Assembly (NCBI GenBank): GCA_024280835.1
Contig: JAJRPJ010000011.1
Span: 186,001-250,000 of the forward strand
Source: Candidatus Zixiibacteriota bacterium
Lineage (GTDB): Bacteria > Zixibacteria > MSB-5A5 > GN15 > JACZUZ01
Reading direction: 5' to 3'
Length of the DNA stretch: 64,000 nucleotides
Numbering within the stretch: position 1 is the stretch's first letter; each line of letters opens with the position of its first letter. Positions 54,188 to 63,974 of the stretch are shown one piece after another. The notes beneath the pieces were generated by a model. That model searched no databases. It had not been told where the DNA came from and saw nothing but the letters and a program-made list of their open reading frames with translations. Position numbers and translations under genes: made by a program.

Positions 54188-56575
54188 CTAGGCGCGCGCA
54201 TCGGCAATTTTGCCTGTAATTGTGTCACCACTTTTCTTGCCTAGTTTCAAATTCTCAGTCACTGGCGCTCCATCGACTTTCAATAGAAGCGCTGGTAACA
54301 ATATGAAATCAGCTAACAGCGCAGTTGCGACAGTTATAGCTGTCAATAGCGCCATATCAGCATTGAGACTGAATGCTGACAATGAAAGAATTGAGAATCC
54401 TAAAACCAATGTTAATGTTGTGATGACCATCGCTGGCCCAACGGTTGTGAAGGATTGCCGGACCGCATCTGCCGCGTCGAGTCCATCTTCGCGTCTGGCG
54501 CGCAAGTATTTCGTTAGGAAATGAATTGTGTCATCAACTACAATTCCAAGTGTCATTCCTATTACTGGAGCCATTCCCATATTTATTTCGCCATGATAGA
54601 GCGCCCAAATACCGAATCCGATTCCAATCGGAACCATGTTAGGAATAAGACTCAAGACACCTAGCTTAACATTGCGCAACGCCAGCAGAATTACCAGTGA
54701 AACTAGAATCAGCGCCAGAAAACTTCCTAGCAATGTATTGTTCAACGACACTTCAGAAATGTGTGCAAACATAACTGACGGACTCGAACCATGCGCGTGC
54801 ATATATTTTGGTGTATTAGCCCGCAACCAGTCTTCCCCAGCTCCAGCTATTCCGCGCATTTCTTTGGTCGACACATCACCTTTCATGGTGACAATAAACC
54901 TTGTTGATGACTTATCAACATTGATTTGATTATTGAGATCCAATCCATAAGGTAGTGACATCTCGTAGAGCAGCAAATATTGCGCGGCAAGTTCCCTATT
55001 GGCTGGAAGTGAATAGAACGCTGAATCGTCACCGTGCATGCTCATATTCAAACGCTTCATCACATCGGTAAATGTCGCGACGTGAGTCACGCCTGGATAC
55101 TGACGATACCAGTTCGAGAAATCTTCAAGTTTGGCCAGATATTTGACATCGGCTATTCCCTGACTCTCAGCTGCAGCCACCGAAAACTCGACCTGATACG
55201 GACTGGTCATATTCTCGGCGATAAAATCACTATCAGTGCGAAATAGTATTGACTCATCAAAATACTCTGTAAATCTGTCATTGAGTTCATTCATAGGCGC
55301 AAACGAGACTAATGTCACAACCACCACAGCTGAACCCCAAAGAGCAGTTCTACGTGATGAAATCACCCACTCGGCCATACGCCCAAATATTGGATGCGTG
55401 GATTCAGTCTTCTTTCGAGCTCTAATCGGTAACAATGATAGAAGCGCCGGAAGAGTAAAGACTGAGAAAGCAAAAGCGGCCGCAACTCCAACTGCTGTTA
55501 TATTGCCAAGATGTGTGATTGGCGGTACAGGAATCCAGTTCAAGCTTAAAAATCCGATGACTGTGGTCAGTGAGGTTAGAAACACTGGTAGCAAATTAAC
55601 ACGCATGCTCTCAATAATCGCTTCACTTTTTGCCATGCCATTTCGCATCATCCTCAGCGCTGTTACAATAATATGCACACAGTCCGCTATCGCCAATGTC
55701 ATGACAATAGTCGGCGCGGTAATTGACATCGGAGTTAGTCCGATACCAGCCCATCCCGCAATACCCATCGAGAAAATCATTGAGAGAGTAATCACAAACA
55801 GAGTCGCAATTGTGCCACTAATTGAGCGCATAGAAAACAATAACACCAAAATCATCGCTAGGTACATCAGCGGAACAAGACTCGACATATCAGACATACT
55901 CGCCTGCATAAATGCCGTATTCAGCATCGCTATTCCTGACATGTAAATCTCTATTTCAGGATATTGCTCGGCCATCATTGCGCGAATCTCATTGGTATAC
56001 GCAAAAACCTCGGTGACAGCGGTAGGATCGTCGTCTGGGAATTGTAGTGTAATGTTTAACGCCGTGACATGGGAACCATCTGTTATTAGTCTCTTGTACA
56101 GGGCTGGCTCCGATAGCGCTACGCCCTCCAAATATATCAAATCCGCGGGTGTATATTTGAGATCGTCGTGAACCAAATCCCTGACTAAGAGATCATCCTC
56201 GTCGGCGGTTGTATGCTGGAAGTTACTAATTGCATCCACTCGAATTGAGTAGGGCATCTTCCAACTCATGGTAGTGATGTCTTTGACCGCTTGGAGAGTT
56301 CTCTCGGTGAAGACTTTCCCATCAGTGGGAGCCAGCACAATTAGAACATTGTCGTTCTTGATATATGTTTTTTCTATTTGTTCAAAAGCTGCCAATTGAG
56401 GATTGTCCTCATCAAACCAGATTCTGTATCCCTGATTGAAATAGAGATTCTGGGCCCCGTAACCGCCAATAGCCACAACCAACAGCGTCACGAACATCAC
56501 CAAGAGACGATTTCTCAGTAGCCACTTAGTATAACTGACTACCCCGCTCTGCTTTTCTTGTTTCTTCCGACTCAC
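54188..56575 (-). CDS. RND/MMPL family transporter
   Basis: 795 aa. Twelve membrane segments in two repeats: one alone (residues 23-45), a large periplasmic domain, five more, then the same again. Motifs include the fourth-helix charged residues (MTLAIADCVHIIV and TLGIVVDDTIHFLTKYLRARR) typical of hydrophobe/amphiphile and MMPL exporters; the Asp pair carries protons. It probably transports lipids or hopanoid/polyketide-like molecules from the inner membrane to the partner LolA-like protein. First gene of the operon, with a palindromic promoter upstream. Confidence 0.93.
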   Translation of the reverse strand: MSRKKQEKQSGVVSYTKWLLRNRLLVMFVTLLVVAIGGYGAQNLYFNQGYRIWFDEDNPQLAAFEQIEKTYIKNDNVLIVLAPTDGKVFTERTLQAVKDITTMSWKMPYSIRVDAISNFQHTTADEDDLLVRDLVHDDLKYTPADLIYLEGVALSEPALYKRLITDGSHVTALNITLQFPDDDPTAVTEVFAYTNEIRAMMAEQYPEIEIYMSGIAMLNTAFMQASMSDMSSLVPLMYLAMILVLLFSMRSISGTIATLFVITLSMIFSMGIAGWAGIGLTPMSITAPTIVMTLAIADCVHIIVTALRMMRNGMAKSEAIIESMRVNLLPVFLTSLTTVIGFLSLNWIPVPPITHLGNITAVGVAAAFAFSVFTLPALLSLLPIRARKKTESTHPIFGRMAEWVISSRRTALWGSAVVVVTLVSFAPMNELNDRFTEYFDESILFRTDSDFIAENMTSPYQVEFSVAAAESQGIADVKYLAKLEDFSNWYRQYPGVTHVATFTDVMKRLNMSMHGDDSAFYSLPANRELAAQYLLLYEMSLPYGLDLNNQINVDKSSTRFIVTMKGDVSTKEMRGIAGAGEDWLRANTPKYMHAHGSSPSVMFAHISEVSLNNTLLGSFLALILVSLVILLALRNVKLGVLSLIPNMVPIGIGFGIWALYHGEINMGMAPVIGMTLGIVVDDTIHFLTKYLRARREDGLDAADAVRQSFTTVGPAMVITTLTLVLGFSILSLSAFSLNADMALLTAITVATALLADFILLPALLLKVDGAPVTENLKLGKKSGDTITGKIADARA

Positions 56576-56693
56576 AATTCGCTCCTAAGTAATGCTTTTT
56601 TACACTTTTCTTTTCTTGTATGTCTGTACTTAACTGGTCGTACCTGAACTTTGGTGACTTATGGTCATTTATTTACCCATGGTCAGATAACGA

Positions 56694-56722
56694 CTTATAG
56701 TTTGAAAAAGTTTCATTGTCAA
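56694..56722 (-). promoter_or_regulatory. Promoter of the MMPL operon with operator in the spacer
   Basis: On the minus strand TTGACA (56722-56717), 17 nt, TATAAG (56699-56694). Inside the spacer is a perfect inverted repeat, TGAAA-N3-TTTCA (56703-56715), which would place a dimeric repressor right between the boxes. The TetR gene divergent at 56979 is the obvious candidate. Confidence 0.7.
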
Positions 56723-56860
56723 GGCATTATTTTCATATAATTATGAGGATGTATATAACTACCTGTGTGGCAGTGCCTTACAGTCGGACATGCAATATCA
56801 CAAATTGTGCCACGGCATCGCCAATTGACATGGAACTATTCGGCGTTTACGAACGTTTAC

Positions 56861-56889
56861 TTGACAGGCGGTCATATTTTGAATATATC
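56861..56889 (+). promoter_or_regulatory. Promoter of the TetR gene
   Basis: TTGACA (56861-56866), 17 nt, TATATC (56884-56889). Immediately upstream is GTTTAC-N4-GTTTAC (56845-56860), a direct repeat that may be a second regulator site. Predicted start near 56896, leaving a leader of about 80 nt. The rest of the gap 56576-56978 shows no gene. Confidence 0.65.
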
Positions 56890-56978
56890 TAGACTGCCGA
56901 GTGGAATTCTCAGGGAAGCTCCACAAGAAATATGGCAGGGACTGTATTGGCCATAATTATTGAAGCGAGGTAGATGAT

Positions 56979-57638
56979 ATGGGTGTAGCGGAAAGAAAGG
57001 TACGCGAGAAGCAACGTCGGTTGAATGATATTCTTGATGCTGCCGAAGAAGTATTTTTTGCCGCTGACGGTATAACGGCCTCAATGGACGATGTCGCCAA
57101 GAGAGCGGAAGTAAGCAAGGGTACGCTCTATATTTACTTCCAGAATAAAGAATCGCTCTATCTCGGAATCGGCGCGCGTGCAAATGTGATTGTACAGGAG
57201 ATGTTTGCATCTGCTGCTGCCACCGAAAAAACTGGAATCAATCAAACGCTGGCCATCACGGAGGCGTATTATGAATTCTCCAAGCGCTATCCCAACTACT
57301 ATAAGATAAAATCACTATCTGACGGAGCAACAGACAAAGCGTTTCAAGCTCTAAGTGACGATCCACTCGGGAAGCAATGCCAGGATTCCGCCACTGCCTG
57401 CGGTCGAGTGCTTCGGGAGGCAATCGCCCTTGGAGTTTCCGACGGTTCAATTCGCTCTGATATAGACCCAGATGTGACAACTGTTTTGTTGTGGGCTAAG
57501 TCCAATGGAGTTATTTCTTTGATCCAAATCAAGGGCTGCTTTCTCAAAGAGAAAATGAACATAAATGTTGAGAGTATTTGGAACGAGTTTCAAAAGACCA
57601 TTCGCATTTCGCTCGAACTACCCAAGAACCAAAGCTAA
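56979..57638 (+). CDS. TetR/AcrR family transcriptional regulator
   Basis: 219 aa. The helix-turn-helix is clear in residues 15-60 (ILDAAEEVFFAADGITASMDDVAKRAEVSKGTLYIYFQNKESLY). The C-terminal domain is all-helical for ligand binding and dimerisation. Divergent from the MMPL operon, whose promoter has a palindrome in its spacer, so this is its likely repressor, responding to the exported compound. GAGGTAG lies before the ATG. Confidence 0.93.
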   Translation: MGVAERKVREKQRRLNDILDAAEEVFFAADGITASMDDVAKRAEVSKGTLYIYFQNKESLYLGIGARANVIVQEMFASAAATEKTGINQTLAITEAYYEFSKRYPNYYKIKSLSDGATDKAFQALSDDPLGKQCQDSATACGRVLREAIALGVSDGSIRSDIDPDVTTVLLWAKSNGVISLIQIKGCFLKEKMNINVESIWNEFQKTIRISLELPKNQS

Positions 57639-57770
57639 TTTACGTTGCAATCTCCCCTAGTAAGCTTCCGACAGTAAACAAGCGCCACTTACAAAACCAG
57701 AGCCTCAGCGAAAATGTTTGCGTGACACAACAATTTCTTTTGCTTCGATTCTTATCTCACAAATCTCTTC

Positions 57771-59087
57771 CTACTCCAAACTCTTTTTGTTACTCACAAC
57801 TGTAAACCAATCAACTCTGCGTGTTAAGTACATCATCAAGGCAAGGGCTATGAACAATAACGCACTCCCCATTATGAGAGCAAAATCTTGTAGTTGTAGG
57901 ACAATGTACAGATAGCCGTATAGAATTATTAAGACTATAGCAACTATCAACGTCTGTGACTTATCCGAAAGAACACTGATAGAATAGAACGATATTAATG
58001 TGACAATCCCAGTACTCGCAATTAGATAGGCGTACAAAAAAGGTATATACTCTGATAATGATAACAAAAGAGTGTAGAATATTACTAGCGCTACTCCTAT
58101 TAGCAAATACTGTATGGGATGAATAGCTTTGTTACTCAAAATCTCTATTACAAAAAATGTTAAGAACGTTAGTGCAATAAACAGAATTGCGTATTTTATT
58201 GTGCGCATTGTTTTTTGATATTCATCCACCGACAAAAGCAAGTTCACTCCAAATACTGATCTGCCTAGGTTGTATCTTGACCCTACCCATTGTTGTGGGA
58301 AGTCACGATTTATGTGAAGTATCTTCCAATTAGACTTAAACCCTTCTTGATTCAGTTCTCTTTCTACTGGTAAGAAACTCCCAATGAAACTCGGATTCTG
58401 CCAATTTGAAGTTAATTCGACTTTGGTTTCCTTCCCAACCGGAGAGAAAAGCAATTCGAAACTACCGTTTAAGTTCAGTCTTGTGCTGAATTCTATTGCT
58501 GATTGTTGATTTGACATGTCGGTTCTAACACTAAATCCTGACGAAATTAGATCACTCGTTTCAACTCCTGAATTGACTGAAAGCTTCTCACCATTCCAAA
58601 GTATGTTTATGGAATCCCTAACTCCTTTCATATCGGAAATGCCCATGGATACAATCGCATCTTCAAGAATCATATCCTCACGCTCAATACCTAGCTCGGC
58701 AAAATTGGGTAAACCAAAGGCTCCAGAGATTTGCAATTCACTGTTGTATAATACCGTCTCATATATGCCTCGATTTCTTATTTCCGGATTTACGACTCCC
58801 TCAATATCCAATCTCTCAGGCAGGAAATGCGCATATTTGATTCCAGTAGTTAATTCTTTCTTGTCACTATACCAACGATATCTAAAAGGAATACTCAAAA
58901 TCGGTCCGACGAGTAATTGTTTGCCGCCCCAATTGCTACTGATTTCAGAGGCAACTTGATCTCGCCTTAACTCTCTTTCAGCAATCAAGGACTTAGTCAA
59001 GAATGCGGGTATGAGTAACACTAATGCAATAATTCCTATTACGATTAATCTCACACTAACTGACTGTCTCATATCGGCCACTGACAT
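57771..59087 (-). CDS. CreD-family inner membrane protein
   Basis: 438 aa. One membrane segment near residues 12-33, a large periplasmic domain to about 270 (NWGGKQLLVGPILSIPFRYRW is a family motif; WVGSRYNLGRSVFGVNLL near its end), then five to six membrane helices. CreD proteins are envelope-stress proteins linked to beta-lactam or colicin tolerance in some bacteria; mechanism unknown. Third gene of an operon with a winged-helix regulator 29 nt upstream. Confidence 0.9.
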   Translation of the reverse strand: MSVADMRQSVSVRLIVIGIIALVLLIPAFLTKSLIAERELRRDQVASEISSNWGGKQLLVGPILSIPFRYRWYSDKKELTTGIKYAHFLPERLDIEGVVNPEIRNRGIYETVLYNSELQISGAFGLPNFAELGIEREDMILEDAIVSMGISDMKGVRDSINILWNGEKLSVNSGVETSDLISSGFSVRTDMSNQQSAIEFSTRLNLNGSFELLFSPVGKETKVELTSNWQNPSFIGSFLPVERELNQEGFKSNWKILHINRDFPQQWVGSRYNLGRSVFGVNLLLSVDEYQKTMRTIKYAILFIALTFLTFFVIEILSNKAIHPIQYLLIGVALVIFYTLLLSLSEYIPFLYAYLIASTGIVTLISFYSISVLSDKSQTLIVAIVLIILYGYLYIVLQLQDFALIMGSALLFIALALMMYLTRRVDWFTVVSNKKSLE

Positions 59088-59116
59088 TCTCGACTCCGAT
59101 CACTTCTTGGTAATTA

Positions 59117-59419
59117 TTATTTCAGTCGCCATTTAAGTAACTCTTCCAACGCATTGAGATGAGCTTGAAAAGCATTACGACCAACTTTGGTGATTGAAAA
59201 ACTTGTATTTGTCTTCTTATTGATGAATCTCTTTTTGACTTTGATATATTTGTTGTGCTCCAACACAGAAATGTTGCTGGAAAGGTTACCGTCGGTAACA
59301 CCCAGTAACTCTCGCATAGAGATAAAATCAACTGACTCATTTACCATGAGGGCTGACATGATTCCTAGGCGCGTCTTGTTCTCAAAGACCTTGTTGATTT
59401 GATCGATAATTAGCTTCAT
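59117..59419 (-). CDS. Winged-helix regulator (HTH_34, ArsR/MarR-like)
   Basis: 100 aa. Helix-turn-helix LLGVTDGNLSSNISVLEHNKYI with wing residues KKRFINKKTNTSFSITKVG. Such small regulators accompany CreD genes and a membrane protein in many FCB genomes; the pair is presumed to autoregulate. Its start overlaps the membrane-protein gene by 4 nt. Confidence 0.88.
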   Translation of the reverse strand: MKLIIDQINKVFENKTRLGIMSALMVNESVDFISMRELLGVTDGNLSSNISVLEHNKYIKVKKRFINKKTNTSFSITKVGRNAFQAHLNALEELLKWRLK

Positions 59420-60039
59420 CGTTCGTACTTAAAATACATTAGGATGCCATAAATCATAGTTGAAACCCCGAAACCGACTGCCCACAGGATCAGGCCTGCT
59501 TCATACCAAAAGGCAGCTATTACACCCAAAGAAATTTCAACGAGGCCAAGCCAAAACATGTCCATTTGTACGAATCGAGCTGCGTTGAGCAAGGCCAAGC
59601 CAAAGAACAACAGCAGCGCTGGGCAGACCAATTGATACTGACCCTGTAAGACCAGCGCCGTTGTGAACAATCCACCGGCACAAAGTGGTATAAACATATG
59701 AGCGGCAAACCTTCGGGACACACTATTCCAGATAGCCTCCCCTTTTTTCTTCGCCTTCCTAACTGTAAGTATCAGAGCTGTCAGCAGCGTAACTACCAGA
59801 GCGCTAAGAGCAATCACAGCAAGAAAATATTGAATATCTCTTTCTGCGGCGATTCGATTGATAATGCCATCACTAATTGTTACTGATCCGAGCTTCGTGG
59901 CCACCAACACGAAAGTTAGTAGCCCAAACAGCCCAGCCATTACACCAGACAATCCAGTCAATGAAACGAACGTAGTCGAACGCTCCATTATTGACCTAAT
60001 GTGCGTAATGCTCTCCAAGTGATCTCTGTCTTTATCCAT
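59416..60039 (-). CDS. Hypothetical membrane protein upstream of CreD regulator
   Basis: 207 aa. Six hydrophobic segments: about residues 28-48, 70-92, 108-128, 132-150, 155-175 and 178-200. No motif of known activity. First gene of the three-gene operon; overlap with the regulator argues for coupled synthesis. May sense signal or stabilise CreD. Confidence 0.72.
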   Translation of the reverse strand: MDKDRDHLESITHIRSIMERSTTFVSLTGLSGVMAGLFGLLTFVLVATKLGSVTISDGIINRIAAERDIQYFLAVIALSALVVTLLTALILTVRKAKKKGEAIWNSVSRRFAAHMFIPLCAGGLFTTALVLQGQYQLVCPALLLFFGLALLNAARFVQMDMFWLGLVEISLGVIAAFWYEAGLILWAVGFGVSTMIYGILMYFKYER

Positions 60040-60062
60040 TTTACTCCTATTTTCAAAGCACT

Positions 60063-60081
60063 TTGATATTCAAAGTATCAA
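60063..60081. promoter_or_regulatory. Palindrome upstream of the CreD operon
   Basis: TTGATA-N7-TATCAA (60063-60068 and 60076-60081), with a nested CTTTG/CAAAG pattern, 24 nt before the first gene of the operon. Likely operator for the winged-helix protein encoded in the operon. Confidence 0.45.
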
Positions 60082-60280
60082 TATATGCTTTAATACATTC
60101 CCCGCAAGGAAAAGTTTCAACTTAGTCAAATCGTATTTCGACTAAGCGCTTTTCTTTGCTATATAGAGCTGCCCTGCAATAAGTTACTAGGCTTTGGGGG
60201 GGAGACTTATGTCGTGTTATCTAAGGCTGGGACAATTTAAGTTGTCGGGGCAAATAACCAGTTGCATACGCTTTGGCGTA

Positions 60281-61168
60281 TTAGCTGACCTTTGTCATTG
60301 GAATATCTACGACCTTTTGGCAGTCACGAGAGCAACACTTGTTGTATTTTTCTTCACATTTATGACACGAGACGTAGAAAAGATCACAGGCCGTGTTGCG
60401 GCAATTGCGTAAGAAATCACTCTCTTCGTTGCAGATATGACAAACAGAGACAGCTTCACCTTCGCTGTTCATGGGTGAGACCATGCGTTTATCAAAGACA
60501 AAGCACTTGCCTTCCCAAACAGAACGCTGATGGATTTTACCAAACTGTATTATCCCTTGGTTGAGTTGATAGACATCAGTTAGTCCTTGTTCTTTGACAT
60601 AGGCAGTAGCTTTTTCACATCGTACTCCACCAGTACAATACATCACTACTTTCTTATCTCTTAATGCTTCAAGGTCGACCTTCTTAGTAAACTCTCGGAA
60701 TGTCTGCAAGTCCAAATGGGTAGCCCCTTTGAAATGTCCAATTTCAAACTCGTAGTCATTACGGGTATCTAATAGGACGACATCTTCTCTTAGGCTCCCA
60801 TCCTCATTGTACAACTCAAGAAATTCATCAGGAGACAAATGGTCGCCTATGTTTTTCAAATCGACATCACAATCAAATCGAACAATCTCTTTCTTGACTT
60901 TGATCTTCATCTTCTTGAAAGGGTGTTCGTTGTAAGACTCTTCTTCCTTGAAGAAAATATCTGAAAGACCAGGAATTTCCTGCAAGACTTTTCTCAAAGC
61001 GTCGGTATTTGTTCTGTCGGATGAGATCGAGCCATTGATACCCTCATGACTCACCAGTATCGTTCCCTTATAGATTTCAGCACAGCAGAACTCTCGAAGC
61101 GAGGCAGCTACTTCTTTCGGTTTGTCGAAATTTGCGTATTTATAAAACCCTAATACAATCATAGTCAT
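60281..61168 (-). CDS. trhO: tRNA uridine(34) hydroxylase TrhO (rhodanese-like)
   Basis: 295 aa. An N-terminal ferredoxin-like domain (GFYKYANFDKPKEV) then a rhodanese domain with the loop YCTGGVRCEKA, nucleophile Cys178; C-terminal Cys-rich zinc-like region (CHICNEESDFLRNCRNTACDLFYVSCHKC). Hydroxylates uridine 34 of certain tRNAs in the pathway to cmo5U. Intact and of normal length. Short gap of 247 nt (61169-61415) upstream. Confidence 0.92.
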   Translation of the reverse strand: MTMIVLGFYKYANFDKPKEVAASLREFCCAEIYKGTILVSHEGINGSISSDRTNTDALRKVLQEIPGLSDIFFKEEESYNEHPFKKMKIKVKKEIVRFDCDVDLKNIGDHLSPDEFLELYNEDGSLREDVVLLDTRNDYEFEIGHFKGATHLDLQTFREFTKKVDLEALRDKKVVMYCTGGVRCEKATAYVKEQGLTDVYQLNQGIIQFGKIHQRSVWEGKCFVFDKRMVSPMNSEGEAVSVCHICNEESDFLRNCRNTACDLFYVSCHKCEEKYNKCCSRDCQKVVDIPMTKVS

Positions 61169-61415
61169 GTCACTTTACTGAGAGTTTCGCGCTCGGGTGG
61201 ATTTCCTTATTCCTATACATTCCACATCACATTATACAAAATGTCAGCCAATGAACAAGTGTGAAAATATGGACTAGAGGAAACGGGCCTAGAAAGTGAC
61301 GGCTTTGCCCTCTGTGCCAATATAAGTGAGACACAATTCGATGGTTCTTTGGTAGGGCGGTTGGATGATGTTTAGATGAGTGTATTGGATTGCGTGAGTC
61401 GGTTTCCGTTTCCAT

Positions 61416-63974
61416 TCATGACTTAAGCTTGGCCAAACGCTCCTTTGCGTCTTTAATCGACGGAATACCTGTATCGGCATTTCTCCAGATGTCGAGGAAG
61501 GTTTCATACTGAGCGATTGCGCTGTCCTTCTCTCCCAACGCCTCATAGCAGATTCCCAACTTGTAGCGTCTTCTCGCCCACGGATAGTCATGTTGAAATC
61601 GATCGATCGATAGACTTCCCACTTTGCTATATTCTCCAATGGCCTCACGGTAGTTTGACGTCCGCAAGAAACATTCTCCGAGTGCGAAGCGTGCATGCGA
61701 GAACTGCACCTCGCTTAGCGTCTCAACGGCAAGTATCGACTCGAACTGTTTCCGTGCATCAACATACGCCCCTTGCTGAAGGCTGATTCGTCCCAACAGG
61801 TAAGTCCAATCAAAATTGAATGACTTTGAACCTGTCAGCTTGTAAATCATGTTTGCTTCATCTCGTGCTTCCTCAAACAAACCTCTTTCGAGGTAAGTGA
61901 GACCAAGAATAAGATGGTCTCCTGAAAGTACAGCCCATGTTTTTGTGGGCTTTGTTCTTGCATTACTACTGTGAGCCACTGACGATAGGTCAAACTTGGC
62001 AAACATGCGAAAAGTGTTTTCCAACAAAGAGAGCGTCACTCTATTTTCAGGGTCAATCAGTAACGCTTTCTGTATCGTAATCTCAGCGTCGCGAAACCGA
62101 CCTTGCTTGAGATATACATCAGCTTTACCCCAAAAGGATGGCAGTAAGAATGGATCAATCGTCAATGCCGCCGAGAATTCCCGAAATGCATCGTCAAGCT
62201 CTCCTCTAATCGAGTGAATATCACCAAGACCGTCATGCGCGTGGGCATGATTGGGATTGAGTTCCAGAGCCCTCCGCATTTCGAGTTCCATATTTTCGAG
62301 ATCCCCACGGTTCTCAAAAACAAATCCCAGGGCAAAGTGCGCCTCAGCAGATCTTCCATCTAAAGCAATCGCTTGCCGCGCCGATTCCTCTGCGAGACGC
62401 AGCCAACGTTCGTCGTAGTCCCAGCCGGAGTTGGAATACTGTGTGTAACACAAAGACAAACCAGCATAGGCGAGCGAAAACATAGAGTCCAGCCCAATAA
62501 CAGTCTTGAAGATTTCTATTGCCTGCTCATTTTCCGAGCGAGAGTATGTGTAGAAAAGAGACCGCCCTTTCAAATAGAGTTTGTACGCCTCTACGTTCGA
62601 AGTAGGCGCTTTCCGAAGGGATTCGCGCTCTGGCTGTAACAAGGTGATATCAAGTTCTCGGGCAATTGAGATGGCTATCTCCGACTGAAGCGCAAAAATT
62701 TTAGTTAGCGCCCGCTGATAGGACTCAGACCAGAGATGCCGATCATCAGAAACCTGAATCAACTGCGGAATAATACGCACAATGTCTGTGTCCCCTGTTT
62801 TGTCCCAGAGAATCGTTCCCTCAAGGATATAACTAACACCCAGCTCAGCGCCTATTTGTTGCAGAGACTTGTCTGTTTCCTTGTATTGCATCGAGCTGGT
62901 GCGGGATATCACACCAAGTCCGGAGAGATTCGCCAGTCGCGATGTAATCTCATCGGTGATACCATCGGCGAAATATTCATCTTCGGCGCGACCGAGATTT
63001 TCAAAGGGAAGAATAGCTATTTTTTTGATCGCGGCGGAATCATTGGTGACAGAAGCGTTTGATGGCCAAAACTTGATTGCTCCAAATGCAAGTGCGCTGA
63101 GAATAGCAATGCTTGAAATCATCAATGGCATTTTGCTCTTAGATTTGGCTGGAGTTGCAATAATTGTACTCCCAGAAGGAGCAAGTAGCCGTTTGAGATC
63201 GCTAGTAACACCTTCGGCGTGCTGATAGCGCAATGATGCTTGTTTTTCCAGAAGCTTTGAAACAGTGCGCTGTAATTCATCAGGTACACTCGCTTTGTAA
63301 CGAGCTAGTGGCTCTGGATTGTCAGTGATTATCGACTTGAGCGTGGCAGCTTCATTGTCCTGCTCAAACGGCGTGCGTCCAGCTAATAGTTCATATAGTA
63401 ACACTCCGAGCGAAAACAAATCAGATCGACGATCAATTTTCTGCCCCTGCACTTGCTCTGGTGACATATAGCGAATAGTGCCGAGAGTTGAGCCAGTCTT
63501 AGTAAGGTTCTCACCACCTTGAATAGCAGCCAGTCCGAAATCAAGAATCTTAGGACGGCCATAGGAATCGATGACAATATTTGCCGGTTTAATATCTCGA
63601 TGGACAACCTGCTTTTCATGAGCCGATCCCAGACCATCACACAGTTGAATAGCAATTTCGATAATTCTATTAACATCAAGTTTATTGCTTTTCGATAAAT
63701 CTGAAAGAGTCTGGCCCTCAACTAATTCCATCGCAAAGAATGGCCGACCATGTTGTTCTGAGACTTCATAGATGGTGACAATGTTCGGATGGTTAAGTTT
63801 GGCGGTGGCCTGAGCCTCACGAGTGAATCGAGCGCGAAGGTCAGAATCCTGAGCCATGTTAGCTGGCAGAAACTTTAGAGCGACCTTGCGATCAAGCTTG
63901 GTATCTTCTGCTAGATACACTTCCCCCATGCCGCCTGCCCCGATTTTATCGACTATGCGGTAATGTTGCACCAT
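61416..63974 (-). CDS. PknB-type Ser/Thr kinase with FlgO-like and TPR domains
   Basis: 852 aa. Kinase domain 1-265: glycine loop GAGGMGEVYLAED, ATP Lys in VALKFLP, catalytic VVHRDIKPANIV, DFG in KILDFGLA. A membrane segment follows near 283-303. Then a FlgO/adenylate-cyclase-associated region (KKIAILPFENLGRAEDEYFADGITDEITSRL) and about ten TPR units to the end (for example LGFVFENRGDLENMELEMRRAL). Such kinases are common in FCB and acidobacterial genomes, and link extracytoplasmic TPR sensing to phosphorylation. Targets unknown. Starts 26 nt from the window edge. Confidence 0.93.
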   Translation of the reverse strand: MVQHYRIVDKIGAGGMGEVYLAEDTKLDRKVALKFLPANMAQDSDLRARFTREAQATAKLNHPNIVTIYEVSEQHGRPFFAMELVEGQTLSDLSKSNKLDVNRIIEIAIQLCDGLGSAHEKQVVHRDIKPANIVIDSYGRPKILDFGLAAIQGGENLTKTGSTLGTIRYMSPEQVQGQKIDRRSDLFSLGVLLYELLAGRTPFEQDNEAATLKSIITDNPEPLARYKASVPDELQRTVSKLLEKQASLRYQHAEGVTSDLKRLLAPSGSTIIATPAKSKSKMPLMISSIAILSALAFGAIKFWPSNASVTNDSAAIKKIAILPFENLGRAEDEYFADGITDEITSRLANLSGLGVISRTSSMQYKETDKSLQQIGAELGVSYILEGTILWDKTGDTDIVRIIPQLIQVSDDRHLWSESYQRALTKIFALQSEIAISIARELDITLLQPERESLRKAPTSNVEAYKLYLKGRSLFYTYSRSENEQAIEIFKTVIGLDSMFSLAYAGLSLCYTQYSNSGWDYDERWLRLAEESARQAIALDGRSAEAHFALGFVFENRGDLENMELEMRRALELNPNHAHAHDGLGDIHSIRGELDDAFREFSAALTIDPFLLPSFWGKADVYLKQGRFRDAEITIQKALLIDPENRVTLSLLENTFRMFAKFDLSSVAHSSNARTKPTKTWAVLSGDHLILGLTYLERGLFEEARDEANMIYKLTGSKSFNFDWTYLLGRISLQQGAYVDARKQFESILAVETLSEVQFSHARFALGECFLRTSNYREAIGEYSKVGSLSIDRFQHDYPWARRRYKLGICYEALGEKDSAIAQYETFLDIWRNADTGIPSIKDAKERLAKLKS

